A DNA stretch of 64,000 nucleotides from Aliitabrizicola sp041905595 (GTDB lineage: Bacteria; Pseudomonadota; Alphaproteobacteria; Rhodobacterales; Rhodobacteraceae), in assembly GCA_041905595.1 (NCBI GenBank), contig JAYRKT010000005.1, positions 62,001 to 126,000 of the forward strand. Reading direction: 5' to 3'. A program made the position numbers and the translations under genes. Numbering within the stretch: position 1 is the first letter of the stretch; the number at the start of each line of letters is the position of its first letter. The notes under the pieces were generated by a model. The model ran no database searches, had not been told where the DNA came from, and was given only the letters and a program-made list of their open reading frames with translations. Shown here piece by piece: positions 25,353 to 34,366 of the stretch.

Positions 25353-27320
25353 ATGCCGAAGCATCGACCCAATCCCGTCCGCCAGACCCTGTTCCGGCCG
25401 TTCCTGCGCCCGCTCGTCGTGGCGCTTGCCATCGTCGCTGCGCCTCCAGCCCATGCCGACAAGGCCGGCGCCCTGCGCAGCGCGCTGGCCGAGGCGCGCA
25501 CCGGCGACTGGGCCGGCGCCGAGGCGACGGTCGAGGATCCGATTTCCCGCGACATCATCGAATGGTTCCGCCTGCGCGCTGGCGATGCGACGCTCAGCGA
25601 CTACGAATCCTTCCTTGAACGCCGCCCGGATTGGCCGGGCCGCAAGATCATCCGCATCAAGGGCGAAGAGGCGGTTGCCCGTTCAAACACGCCCGAACGC
25701 GTGATTGCCTATTTCGCCGAAGCGCAGCCCGCCACCGCCAAGGGGTCAATCGCCCTGATCAAGGCCTTTGCTGCAACCGGCAACAGCGAGGCCGCGCAGG
25801 CCGAGGCGATGCGCGCCTGGATCGCCCTGTCCTTCACCGTGGATCAGGAAGACCAGCTTCTGTCGATGTATCCCAAGGCGCTGGCCCGGGTGAACGAACA
25901 GCGGCTCGACCGGCTGTTGTGGGATGGCGACACTGACGAAGCGGCGCGGATGCTGCCCCGCGTTTCGCCGGGCTGGGCGGCGCTCGGCAAGGCCCGGATT
26001 GCCCTTCGGGTCGAAGCGCCCGCGATTGATGTCAGGCTGAAGGCGGTACCGGCCAAGCTGGCCAACGACCCCGGCCTTGCCTACGAGCGGTTTCTCTGGC
26101 GGATGCGGAAGGACCGCTACGAGGATGCGGCCGAGACCATCATCGCGGCCTCGGCCAGCGACGCGACGCTTGGCCAACCCGAAGAATGGGCCGAACGGCG
26201 CGCGTTGCTGGCGCGGCGTCTGCTGCGCGACGGCGATCCGCGAACAGCCTACAAGGTGTCCTCTTCGCATCACCTGAGCGGTGGTGCCGATTATGCCGAA
26301 CTTGAATTCGTCTCGGGCTTCATCGCGCTGCGCAGCCTGCACGACTACGGCGCGGCACTGAGCCACTTCCAGAACCTCACCGCGTCAGTCAGCACGCCGA
26401 TCAGCGTGTCGCGCGGCGCCTACTGGGAGGGTCGCAGCTACGAGGCGATGGGCAAGCAGGCCGAGGCCCGGGCCGCCTATGCCCGCGCGGCGAGGTACCA
26501 GTCGGCCTATTACGGTCTTCTGGCCGCCGAGCGGATTGGCGCGGATCTTGACCCGAAGATGCTTGGCAAGGACCGCTATCCGGACTGGCGCCAGGCCCCC
26601 TTTGCGAAGTCATCTGTCCTCGCCGCGGCCCTGCTTCTGGAAAAGGCGGGCGACAAGGCCACGGCGAAGCGGTTCTTCGTGCAACTGGCCGACGGCCTTG
26701 ATCCGCCGGAACTGGCGCAGCTTGCCGAACTTGCGCTGGATATCGACAACCCCCATGTCGCCGTCGTCGTGGCAAAGGAAGCCGCGGATCGCGGCGTGAT
26801 CCTGCCGCGGGCCTATTTCCCGGTGACGGGCATGGTCCCGGATGGATTGCCGGTCAGTCGGGCGCTCGCCCTGTCGATCGCCCGGCGCGAAAGCGAGTTT
26901 GATCCGACCGTGGTCAGCAGCGCTGGCGCGCAGGGCCTGATGCAATTGATGCCCGAGACCGCCAAACGCATGGCCAGCCAGACGGGCCAGTCCTTCGTCG
27001 CGTCGAAGCTGACGACAGACCCTGACTACAACGCGTCGCTCGGCTCGGCCTATCTTGCCCAGATGGTCGACCAGTTTGGTCCCTCGGTGGCGCTGATCGC
27101 CTCGGCCTACAATGCCGGGCCGGGGCGGCCGAAGGCGTGGATGGAACAACTGGGCGATCCCCGGCGCGAGGATGTCGACGTGGTCGACTGGGTCGAGATG
27201 ATCCCGTTCAAGGAAACCCGGACCTATGTGATGCGGGTGTCCGAAGCGGTGGTGGTGTATCGGGCGAAGCTCAAGGGCAAGGCCGGCCCGGTCAACATCA
27301 CGGGTGAACTCAAGGGGTGA
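25353..27320 (+). CDS. slt: Soluble lytic murein transglycosylase (Slt type)
   Basis: The 655-residue protein has a signal peptide (about residues 1-35, ending PAHAD), a long alpha-helical superhelical U domain with TPR-like repeats (about 40-470) and a C-terminal SLT domain. The catalytic Glu513 lies in IARRESEFDP, followed by SAGAQGLMQLMPETAK and the YNAGPGRP motif. It cleaves glycan strands in the periplasm during wall turnover. ATG 25353 fits the signal peptide. It is divergent from dapA. Confidence 0.94.
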   Translation: MPKHRPNPVRQTLFRPFLRPLVVALAIVAAPPAHADKAGALRSALAEARTGDWAGAEATVEDPISRDIIEWFRLRAGDATLSDYESFLERRPDWPGRKIIRIKGEEAVARSNTPERVIAYFAEAQPATAKGSIALIKAFAATGNSEAAQAEAMRAWIALSFTVDQEDQLLSMYPKALARVNEQRLDRLLWDGDTDEAARMLPRVSPGWAALGKARIALRVEAPAIDVRLKAVPAKLANDPGLAYERFLWRMRKDRYEDAAETIIAASASDATLGQPEEWAERRALLARRLLRDGDPRTAYKVSSSHHLSGGADYAELEFVSGFIALRSLHDYGAALSHFQNLTASVSTPISVSRGAYWEGRSYEAMGKQAEARAAYARAARYQSAYYGLLAAERIGADLDPKMLGKDRYPDWRQAPFAKSSVLAAALLLEKAGDKATAKRFFVQLADGLDPPELAQLAELALDIDNPHVAVVVAKEAADRGVILPRAYFPVTGMVPDGLPVSRALALSIARRESEFDPTVVSSAGAQGLMQLMPETAKRMASQTGQSFVASKLTTDPDYNASLGSAYLAQMVDQFGPSVALIASAYNAGPGRPKAWMEQLGDPRREDVDVVDWVEMIPFKETRTYVMRVSEAVVVYRAKLKGKAGPVNITGELKG

Positions 27321-27383
27321 GCGATGGCCCCGGCGCGATCGCCCTGAGCGCAAGCGCAGGGTCGGGCCACGCTTCCTGCCGGG

Positions 27384-28265
27384 TCAGGACTGCTGCTTTG
27401 CCCGAATTCGCTGCCGCCAGAGCGTGAACAGACCCGCCGAGACCACGACCGCGGCGCCGATCACCACGTTCGTCCGCAGCGTCTCGCCAAAGACGCCAAG
27501 ACCGATGATCGAGACGAAGACCAGTTGCAGGTAGGCAAAGGGCTGAACCGCGCTGGCCTCGGCGACCTCATAGGCGCGGATCAACAGCCAGTGGGCCGTC
27601 GCCGCCGTGGCACAGAGCAGCGCCATCCAGCCCCAATCGCCCGCCGTCATCGCCTGCCAGTGCAGGAGGCCAAGCGGCGTCATCGCCGCCGCGCCCACCG
27701 TCCCCGTCCAGAAGAAGCTGACCGAGGCACTGTCCCCCCGCGCAACATAGCGTGTCAGGAGCCCGTAAAGCGCGAAGAGGAAAGCCGCCAGCAGTGGCAC
27801 CAGCGCATAGGGCGAAAACACCGCCACTCCCGGCTGCAGGATGATAATCACACCGACAAAGCCGATGCCGATGGCCGACCAGCGCCGCCAGCCGACCTTT
27901 TCGCCCAGCACGGGGCCGGACAGTGCGGCGACAAGCAGCGGGTAGCAGGTGAAGACAGCATGGCTTTCGACAAGGCCAAGCAGGGTGAAGGCCACGACCA
28001 TGACGCAGACCTCGGCCACCAGCAGGAGCCCGCGCGAAATCTGGATGACGGGATACCGGGTATGGACTGCTGCGCGCAGCCCGCCATCGTTCCGGGCGGC
28101 AAGGAAGGTCACGAAGGCAGCGAAGAACCAGAAGCGGATCATCACGACCATGTAGACATTGTAAGTCGCCGCAAGATGCCGCGAAATCCCGTCCTGAAGC
28201 GCGAAGATCGCCGTAGTGGCGATCATCAGCCAGATGCCGAGGCGGGTGTTCTGCTCGGTCTTCAT
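27384..28265 (-). CDS. EamA-family (DMT) transporter, first of a tandem pair
   Basis: The 293-residue protein has ten membrane helices in two EamA repeats. Shared landmarks with its neighbour include ISRHLAATYNVYMVVMIRFW, PLLVAALSGPVLGEKVGWRRW and AEASAVQPFAYLQLVFVSI. Its ATG overlaps the stop of the upstream paralogue (ATGA). Substrate is unknown. Tight coupling of two paralogues suggests either a recent duplication or a heteromeric exporter. Confidence 0.9.
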   Translation of the reverse strand: MKTEQNTRLGIWLMIATTAIFALQDGISRHLAATYNVYMVVMIRFWFFAAFVTFLAARNDGGLRAAVHTRYPVIQISRGLLLVAEVCVMVVAFTLLGLVESHAVFTCYPLLVAALSGPVLGEKVGWRRWSAIGIGFVGVIIILQPGVAVFSPYALVPLLAAFLFALYGLLTRYVARGDSASVSFFWTGTVGAAAMTPLGLLHWQAMTAGDWGWMALLCATAATAHWLLIRAYEVAEASAVQPFAYLQLVFVSIIGLGVFGETLRTNVVIGAAVVVSAGLFTLWRQRIRAKQQS

Positions 28266-29161
28266 ACGGCGGATTCGGGAACAGGCGGCAGGCTGCGCCG
28301 GCGCTCAAGCATCAGCGCGGCAAGGCCTGCGCCGACGACGATCACGACGCCGATCGCTACGTTTCGGGCCAGCGTCTCGCCGAAGATGACGATGCCCACG
28401 ATGCTGACGAAGACGATCTGCATGTAGGCATAGGGCTGCACAGCATTGGCCTCGGCCACCTCGTAGCAACGGATCAGCAGCCAGTTGGCAAAGACCGCGA
28501 CCAGACCGTACATCGCCATCCAGCCCCAGTCAGCGCCGGTCATCGGTTGCCAATGCGGCAGGCCGATGACGGTGACCAGCGCGGCCCCGAAGATTCCCGA
28601 CCAGAACAGGCTGAGGAAAGCATCCTCGGCCTGCGTCGCCCGGCGGGTCAGCAGACTGTAAAAGGCGAACATCGTCGCCGAGGCGAGCGGTAGCAGCGCG
28701 GCGGGCGTGAACACACCCGATCCGGGTTGCAGGATCACCAGAACCCCGGCAAGCCCGACGCCGATGGCGATCCAGCGGCCAAGTCCGACCTTCTCGCCCA
28801 GCACCGGCCCGGACAGGCCCGCGATCAGGAGCGGGCAGACGGCGAAGACGGCATGGGTGTTAATGAGGCCGATCAGGGTATAGGCGGTGACGATGACGCA
28901 GATCTCGGCGATGAGCAGCGTGGCGCGGGTCAGGTGAAGCCAGGGGTGACCTGTGCGGATCCCCCGGCGCAAGCCGCCCGGCCGACGCAGCGCCAGCATC
29001 ACGACGAAGCCGGCATAGACCCAGTAGCGGATCATCACCACCATCAGCGGGTTATAGGCGGCGGCGAGGTGCTTCGACAGCGCGTCCTGCACCGAAAAGG
29101 CAAAGACCGCCGCGATCATCAGCGCGATGCCAAGGCGGGTGTTCTGGCCGGGCCGGGTCAT
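28262..29161 (-). CDS. EamA-family (DMT) transporter, second of a tandem pair
   Basis: The 299-residue, ten-helix paralogue of the adjacent gene shows the same order of motifs: SKHLAAAYNPLMVVMIRYW, PLLIAGLSGPVLGEKVGLGRW and AEANAVQPYAYMQIVFVSI. It starts one base into the end of the mnmD gene (TGATG), so mnmD and both transporters probably form one transcript. Substrate unknown. Confidence 0.9.
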   Translation of the reverse strand: MTRPGQNTRLGIALMIAAVFAFSVQDALSKHLAAAYNPLMVVMIRYWVYAGFVVMLALRRPGGLRRGIRTGHPWLHLTRATLLIAEICVIVTAYTLIGLINTHAVFAVCPLLIAGLSGPVLGEKVGLGRWIAIGVGLAGVLVILQPGSGVFTPAALLPLASATMFAFYSLLTRRATQAEDAFLSLFWSGIFGAALVTVIGLPHWQPMTGADWGWMAMYGLVAVFANWLLIRCYEVAEANAVQPYAYMQIVFVSIVGIVIFGETLARNVAIGVVIVVGAGLAALMLERRRSLPPVPESAV

Positions 29162-29838
29162 CAGGCAAGGACACCGGTCGTCATGTGGCGCTTGGTGCCG
29201 AAGCCCGGTCGGCGCTCCACCCTGAAGCCCGCCTCGGAAAGCCCCCGCCGGATGCCGCCGGCGGCGCTGTAGGTGGCGAAGGTGCCACCGGGCGCTGTGT
29301 GGCGGGCAACGCCGGCCATCAGGTCGTCGGACCAGAGGTCGGGGTTCTTGGCGGGCGAGAAGCCGTCAAGAAACCAGGCATCGGCGCGGCCCTGCCAGGC
29401 GGGCAGCATCTCGCGTGCGTCACCGAGGACGATTTCGAGCTCCAGCCCGTCAAGGGTGATCCGGGTTCGCCCCTCTGCCCATTGCGACAGAAAGGGCGCG
29501 GCGGCGGCTTCAGCCTCGGGAAAGGCGGACAGCGCGCGGGCGATGTCGGGCGCCGCCATCGGGTAGGCCTCGAAGGAGGTGAAGCGCAGGGGGCCTTCGG
29601 TGCCGCTCTCGCGCCAGGCGATCAGCGCCGCCAGCATGTTCAGCCCGGTGCCGAATCCAAGCTCGGCGATGTGGAAGTCGGGTCGGAATCGGGCGGGCAG
29701 GTCATTTCCGGCCAGGAAGACGTGGCGCGTTTCGGCCAGACCACCGGCCAGCGAGAAATAGGGATCGTCGAAACGGGTCGAGACCGGGATCGCGCCATCC
29801 CGCCATTCCAACTCTGCCGTCTGGCCCGTCGCCGTCAT
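29161..29838 (-). CDS. mnmD: tRNA 5-methylaminomethyl-2-thiouridine methyltransferase (MnmC N-half, MnmD)
   Basis: The 225-residue SAM enzyme corresponds to the methyltransferase half of E. coli MnmC: LEWRDGAIPVSTRFDDPYFS, the SAM-binding IAELGFGTGLNMLAAL, and the DAWFLDGFSPAKNPDLWS catalytic region. It would turn nm5s2U34 of tRNA into mnm5s2U. GTAGGGC precedes ATG 29838. The oxidoreductase half of MnmC is encoded separately and divergently, starting 48 bases away. Confidence 0.92.
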   Translation of the reverse strand: MTATGQTAELEWRDGAIPVSTRFDDPYFSLAGGLAETRHVFLAGNDLPARFRPDFHIAELGFGTGLNMLAALIAWRESGTEGPLRFTSFEAYPMAAPDIARALSAFPEAEAAAAPFLSQWAEGRTRITLDGLELEIVLGDAREMLPAWQGRADAWFLDGFSPAKNPDLWSDDLMAGVARHTAPGGTFATYSAAGGIRRGLSEAGFRVERRPGFGTKRHMTTGVLA

Positions 29839-29886
29839 TTGCCCTACACCCCGGATCGCGGCGGACAATGGTCAAGGGCGCGGGGC

Positions 29887-30936
29887 ATGGCAAGGGCCGA
29901 TCTGACGGTGATGGGGGCGGGTGTCTTCGGGCTTGCCTGCGCCTGGGCCGCCGCCCGGCGCGGCGCACGGGTGCGGGTGCTCGAACGGGACAGGATCGGG
30001 GCTGGAGCCAGCGGAGGGCTGGTCGGCGCGCTGGCGCCGCATGTGCCCGAACAGTGGAACCCGAAGAAGCAGTTCCAGTTTGAAAGCCTTGTCATGGCCG
30101 AGCGCTGGTGGGCCGAGGTCGCTTTGGCGGGCGGCCATGGCACGGGCTTCGCCCGGCAGGGCCGGCTGCAACCGCTGGCCGATTCCGCTGCCGTGACGCA
30201 GGCGTTGGCACGGGCAGACGGAGCGGGGAAGCTCTGGCAGGGGTTGGCCGAATGGCGCGTGACCGAGCAGCGCGGCAGTTTCGCTCCGGACAGCCCGACC
30301 GGCCTTTGGCTTTGGGACAGCCTCTCGGCGCGATTGCATCCCCGGATGGCGGCGGCGGGGCTGGTGGCGGCGATCCGTGCCAAGGGCGGCGAGGTGGTCG
30401 AGGGCGTCTCGGAACCAGACGGATCCGGGCCAGTACTCTGGGCGACCGGAGTGGGCGGGCTGGCCGACCTGTCGCGCGATCTGGGGCACGAGGTCGGCGG
30501 AGCGGTGAAGGGGCAGGCGCTGCTGCTGCGCCATGATGTCCGAGACGCGCCGCAACTTTTCGTGGACGGGCTGCATGTCGTGCCGCACGTCGATGGCACC
30601 GTGGCAATCGGCTCGACCAGCGAGCGCGAATGGGACGATCCAACCGCGACAGATGATCAGTTGGAGGCGTTGCACCACAAGGCAGTGAGCGCCTGCCCGA
30701 CGCTGCGGGGCGCGCCAGTGGTCGACCGATGGGCAGGCCTTCGGCCGCGGGCCCGGTCGCGTGCGCCGATGCTGGGGGGATGGCCCGGTCGGACCGGGCA
30801 GTTCATCGCCAATGGCGGCTTCAAGATCGGCTTCGGCATGGCGCCGAAGGTGGCCGAGGTCATGGCGGACCTGATCCTCGACGGGCACGACGAGATCCCC
30901 GCCGACTTCCGCGTGGAGGCGAGCCTGAAGCGTTGA
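29887..30936 (+). CDS. FAD-dependent oxidoreductase, DAO family (probable MnmC C-half)
   Basis: The 349-residue flavoprotein has an N-terminal Rossmann motif VMGAGVFGLACAWAAA, the ERDRIGAGASGGLVGALAPH segment and the C-terminal NGGFKIGFGMAP. The GLVGALAPH and FKIGFG landmarks resemble the MnmC oxidoreductase domain, which oxidatively removes the carboxymethyl group of cmnm5s2U. Its position 48 bases from the divergent mnmD supports that assignment; a glycine-oxidase-like enzyme is the alternative. It converges on map with only 3 bases between stops. Confidence 0.8.
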   Translation: MARADLTVMGAGVFGLACAWAAARRGARVRVLERDRIGAGASGGLVGALAPHVPEQWNPKKQFQFESLVMAERWWAEVALAGGHGTGFARQGRLQPLADSAAVTQALARADGAGKLWQGLAEWRVTEQRGSFAPDSPTGLWLWDSLSARLHPRMAAAGLVAAIRAKGGEVVEGVSEPDGSGPVLWATGVGGLADLSRDLGHEVGGAVKGQALLLRHDVRDAPQLFVDGLHVVPHVDGTVAIGSTSEREWDDPTATDDQLEALHHKAVSACPTLRGAPVVDRWAGLRPRARSRAPMLGGWPGRTGQFIANGGFKIGFGMAPKVAEVMADLILDGHDEIPADFRVEASLKR

Positions 30937-30939
30937 GCC

Positions 30940-31758
30940 TCAGCGACGGTAGGTGGGGTGGAACAGGCCGCCGGGCGACAGGGTGAAGATGTCGCAACCC
31001 GTCGCGGTGACGCCGACCGAATGTTCGAACTGCGCAGAAAGCGACTTGTCGCGCGTCACGGCTGTCCAGTCGTCGGCCAGGATCTTGGTCTCGGGCCGGC
31101 CAAGGTTCACCATTGGCTCGATGGTGAAGAACATGCCCTCTTCCAGCACCGCACCCGTTCCGGGGCGCCCGTAATGCAGCACGTTCGGCGGGGCGTGGAA
31201 CACCCGGCCCAGACCGTGACCACAGAAGTCGCGCACGACGCTCATGCGGTTGGACTCGACATAGGACTGGATGGCATGGCCGATGTCGCCGAAGGTGTTG
31301 CCGGGCTTGACCGCCTCTATCCCCTTCATCAGGGCGTCATGGGTCACCTCGATCAGGCGTTCGGCCTTCCGGTTCAGTTCGCCGGCGACATACATGCGGC
31401 TGGTGTCGCCGAACCAGCCGTCGACAATCACCGTCACGTCGATGTTCAGGATATCGCCGTCCTTTAGGAGCTTCGGCCCGGGGATGCCGTGGCAGACCAC
31501 ATGGTTGACGCTGATGCAGGAGGCATGGCGATAGCCCTTGTAGCCGATCGTGGCCGAGGTCACGCTGCGCCGCTTCACTTCTTCGGTGATGAAGTCGTCG
31601 ATCGCCTCGGTGGTGACGCCGGGCTGGACCAGCGGAACCACGGCATCGAGGATCTCGGCCGCCACGCGGCCTGCCGCGCGCATTCCGGCAAAATCCGCGT
31701 CTTCGTAGATCCGGATGCCATCCCGGGTGATGCGGCCTCTGGTTTCGTCCAACGTCAT
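30940..31758 (-). CDS. map: Methionine aminopeptidase, type I
   Basis: The 272-residue metallopeptidase shows the pita-bread core with metal ligands in ILNIDVTVIVDGWFGDTSR (two Asp), VVRDFCGHGLGRVFH (His), FFTIEPM (Glu) and AQFEHSVGVT (Glu). It removes N-terminal methionine from nascent proteins in the cytoplasm. The length is slightly longer than the E. coli enzyme. It is divergent from the cinA-like gene. Confidence 0.96.
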   Translation of the reverse strand: MTLDETRGRITRDGIRIYEDADFAGMRAAGRVAAEILDAVVPLVQPGVTTEAIDDFITEEVKRRSVTSATIGYKGYRHASCISVNHVVCHGIPGPKLLKDGDILNIDVTVIVDGWFGDTSRMYVAGELNRKAERLIEVTHDALMKGIEAVKPGNTFGDIGHAIQSYVESNRMSVVRDFCGHGLGRVFHAPPNVLHYGRPGTGAVLEEGMFFTIEPMVNLGRPETKILADDWTAVTRDKSLSAQFEHSVGVTATGCDIFTLSPGGLFHPTYRR

Positions 31759-31858
31759 GGTCCTTGTTGCGACCCTCTAGATAGTGAAAGCCTTCCGCCT
31801 TGGCCAGAGGGCCGACCCGGCCTATACGGAGGACCGGACCCGAAACTGCGGAGTTGTC

Positions 31859-32584
31859 ATGCCGAACCCCACCGCCGCCATGCTTGTCATCGGGGACGAA
31901 ATCCTGTCGGGCCGCACCCAGGACGGCAACACCCATTACCTTGCTGGGCAGCTGACCCAGCACGGCGTTTCGCTGCGCGAGGTGAGGGTCGTTGCCGACG
32001 ATCATGCCGCCATCGTTGAAGCGGTGAACGCCCTGCGGTCAGGCCATGATCATGTCTTTACCAGCGGCGGGATCGGGCCGACTCATGACGACATCACCGC
32101 AGAGGCGATCGCGGATGCCTTTGGCGTTCCTATCGGCATCCGCGCGGACGCCCGCGACCTGCTGGCCGCCCATTACGCGCGGCAGGGGCTGGAGTTCAAC
32201 GCCGCGCGCCAGCGGATGGCCCGCATCCCGGATGGCGCCACGCTGATCGACAACCCGATCTCTGTCGCGCCCGGCTTCACGATCGGCAATGTCCATGTGA
32301 TGGCCGGCGTACCGACCATCTTCCAGGCAATGGTGGCCTCGGTCCTGCCCGGCATTACCGGTGGCGCGCCGCTGGTCAGCAAGACGCTTCGCGTCGAACG
32401 GGGCGAGGGCGAGATTGCAGCGTCCTTCGGCGCTTTGGCCGACGAGTTTCCTGAGCTCTCGATGGGATCCTATCCGTTCATCAACAACGGCCGGCACGGC
32501 ACGAACCTTGTGATACGCGGCACTGATCCGGCACAGGTCGACACCGCGATGGCCCGGCTGACCGCGCTGTTTCCGCCGGCATGA
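31859..32584 (+). CDS. CinA-like molybdopterin-binding (MoCF) domain protein
   Basis: The 241-residue protein has only the N-terminal MoCF domain of CinA: LVIGDEILSGRTQDGNTHYL, FTSGGIGPTHDDITAEA and VMAGVPTIFQAM. The C-terminal nicotinamide-nucleotide amidase domain is absent, as is usual for this short alphaproteobacterial form. The domain relates to ADP-ribose pyrophosphatase (COG1058) activity in some species. CGGAG precedes ATG 31859. Its stop overlaps the GNAT gene (ATGA). Confidence 0.9.
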   Translation: MPNPTAAMLVIGDEILSGRTQDGNTHYLAGQLTQHGVSLREVRVVADDHAAIVEAVNALRSGHDHVFTSGGIGPTHDDITAEAIADAFGVPIGIRADARDLLAAHYARQGLEFNAARQRMARIPDGATLIDNPISVAPGFTIGNVHVMAGVPTIFQAMVASVLPGITGGAPLVSKTLRVERGEGEIAASFGALADEFPELSMGSYPFINNGRHGTNLVIRGTDPAQVDTAMARLTALFPPA

Positions 32585-33300
32585 CGGCGCTGCCCGAAGA
32601 AGAGGCGTTCGTCGCCGCGATGGAAGCGACCTGGCCCGCAGCGGCCCGGCGGCAGGTCGGAGCCTTCATGATCCGGGAGGGGCAGGGTGGGGGCAAGCGC
32701 GTCTCGGCTGCTACCGCCGTGGGACCGGTTACTGCCGCCGACGTGGAGTCTGCCGAAGCCGCGATGCGTGACCTTAAGCAGGATCCGCTCTTCATGCTGC
32801 GTCCGGCGGATGCGGAGCTGGACCGGATGCTTGAACGTCGCGGCTACGGGATCGTCGATCCGGTAGAGCTTTTCGCCGCGCCCGTGGATCGTCTCGGACC
32901 GCCGCCCGGCGACATGGAGATCTTTCCGCATTGGCCGCCTTTGGCCATTGCCACGGACATCTGGCAGGAAACGGGAATTGGTCCGGCCCGGATCGCGGTT
33001 ATGGGCCGCGTTGCCGGGCCAAGGACCGTGCTTCTGGCAAGAAACCGGGACCGGTCGGTCGGAGTTGCCTTCGCTGCGGTTCACGATGGACTGGTCATGC
33101 TGCATGCGGTCGAAGTGCCGCCCGAAGCGCGGCGGCGCGGGGTCGGAAGCCAACTGGTGCGCGGTGCGGCAACCTGGGGGGCGGCCCACGGAGCCCGAGT
33201 GCTGGGTTTGGCGGTCACGCGCGCCAACGACCCTGCAAAGGCACTCTATACTTCCCTCGGCCTGCGGGTTGTGGGAGGGTATTTCTATCGTCAAGGATGA
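32581..33300 (+). CDS. GNAT-family N-acetyltransferase
   Basis: The 239-residue protein has a C-terminal GNAT domain with acetyl-CoA loop VEVPPEARRRGVGSQLVRGA and RANDPAKALYTSLGLRVVG. The N-terminal 100 residues are a degenerate second GNAT-like half (LFMLRPADAELDRMLERRGY). Substrate is unknown. It is translationally coupled to the cinA-like gene upstream and followed within 8 bases by the OmpA gene. Confidence 0.88.
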   Translation: MTALPEEEAFVAAMEATWPAAARRQVGAFMIREGQGGGKRVSAATAVGPVTAADVESAEAAMRDLKQDPLFMLRPADAELDRMLERRGYGIVDPVELFAAPVDRLGPPPGDMEIFPHWPPLAIATDIWQETGIGPARIAVMGRVAGPRTVLLARNRDRSVGVAFAAVHDGLVMLHAVEVPPEARRRGVGSQLVRGAATWGAAHGARVLGLAVTRANDPAKALYTSLGLRVVGGYFYRQG

Positions 33301-33307
33301 GCCCGAA

Positions 33308-34306
33308 GTGGCCAGCGCAGTTCTCCGATCCCCATCCGTCTCCCGCCATCTCGTCCTTCTTCTGGCGGGAAGCCTCTGTCTGGCGCAGCCTGCCGGGGCA
33401 GTGGACCTGACGATGCCGTCGACGGCGACGCTGATCGCCAATCAGTCCGATGCGGTGGGCAGCTATGACCTTCCGACCGGACCTTGGGCCGATGGAACGG
33501 TTCCGACGCAAGCCTTCGAAGGCGGGGTGACGCGCCGGGTGTGGCGGATCGAGGGCCAGCCCAAGACCACGCTGCAGATTTTGGCTCCCCTGCGCGACCA
33601 GCTCGCGGCACAGGGGTTCCGGGTTCTCCTTGATTGCGACACCGATGCCTGCGGCGGATTCGATTTCCGTTTCGGCACGCAAGTCCTGCCCGAGCCGGAC
33701 ATGCATGTGGATCTTGGGAATTTCCGCTTCCTGTCGGCCGAGCGCGACGGTGCGGACGGACCCGAGGCCGTAAGCCTGTTCGTCAGCCGGTCGGCGGTGC
33801 ATGGCTTCGTCCAGCTCATCACGGTCGGCCCCGCCGCGCCGGTCGTCGAGGTCGAGCCCGCGACGGTTGCACCCGTGACGGCCGCTGAAGCCGCACCGGC
33901 GGAGGGGATGCCGAAGACACAGGCGGATATCGCGGCCGGCCTTGAGCGGACCGGATCGGTTGCGCTTGATGATCTGGTCTTCGCCTCGGGCGCGGCGCAA
34001 CTCGATGCGGGCGACTATGCGTCCCTTGCGGCGCTCGCCGATTGGCTTCGTGCCAATCCCGGCTACAAGGTCACGCTTGTCGGCCACACCGATGTCTCGG
34101 GCGGATTGTCAGGTAACGTGGCCCTGTCGAAGGCCAGGGCTGCTTCGGTAAGGGACCGGCTGGTTCAGTCCTATGGCGTCTCGGCTGATCGGATCCTGGC
34201 GGATGGCGTGGGATATCTTGCCCCACGCGCACCCAACGTTACCCCCGAGGATCGCGCCCGCAATCGCCGTGTCGAAGTGATGATTACGGCAAGCCCGCCC
34301 GGCTAG
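33308..34306 (+). CDS. OmpA-family peptidoglycan-binding outer membrane/periplasmic protein
   Basis: The 332-residue product has a signal peptide (about residues 1-33, ending AGAVDL), an alpha/beta middle domain with DCDTDACGGFDFRFG, an Ala/Val/Pro linker (about 180-205) and a C-terminal OmpA domain with YKVTLVGHTDVSG, the NVALSKARAASVRDRL helix and the peptidoglycan-contact Arg in ARNRRVEV. GTG 33308 is the first start after the preceding gene and follows AAGGATGAG. The middle domain is unassigned. Confidence 0.86.
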   Translation: MASAVLRSPSVSRHLVLLLAGSLCLAQPAGAVDLTMPSTATLIANQSDAVGSYDLPTGPWADGTVPTQAFEGGVTRRVWRIEGQPKTTLQILAPLRDQLAAQGFRVLLDCDTDACGGFDFRFGTQVLPEPDMHVDLGNFRFLSAERDGADGPEAVSLFVSRSAVHGFVQLITVGPAAPVVEVEPATVAPVTAAEAAPAEGMPKTQADIAAGLERTGSVALDDLVFASGAAQLDAGDYASLAALADWLRANPGYKVTLVGHTDVSGGLSGNVALSKARAASVRDRLVQSYGVSADRILADGVGYLAPRAPNVTPEDRARNRRVEVMITASPPG

Positions 34307-34320
34307 GTCTGATAAGACAA

Positions 34321-34341
34321 GGGCCGCGCAAGGCGCGGCCC
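34321..34341. terminator. Hairpin terminator between OmpA and LysR genes
   Basis: GGGCCGCGC (34321-34329) pairs with GCGCGGCCC (34333-34341) around an AAG loop. It lies 15 bases after the OmpA stop and 26 bases before the convergent lysR stop. There is no long T run, so termination efficiency is uncertain. Confidence 0.7.
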
Positions 34342-34366
34342 CAATCATTGCCTGATCCGTTCGGGA

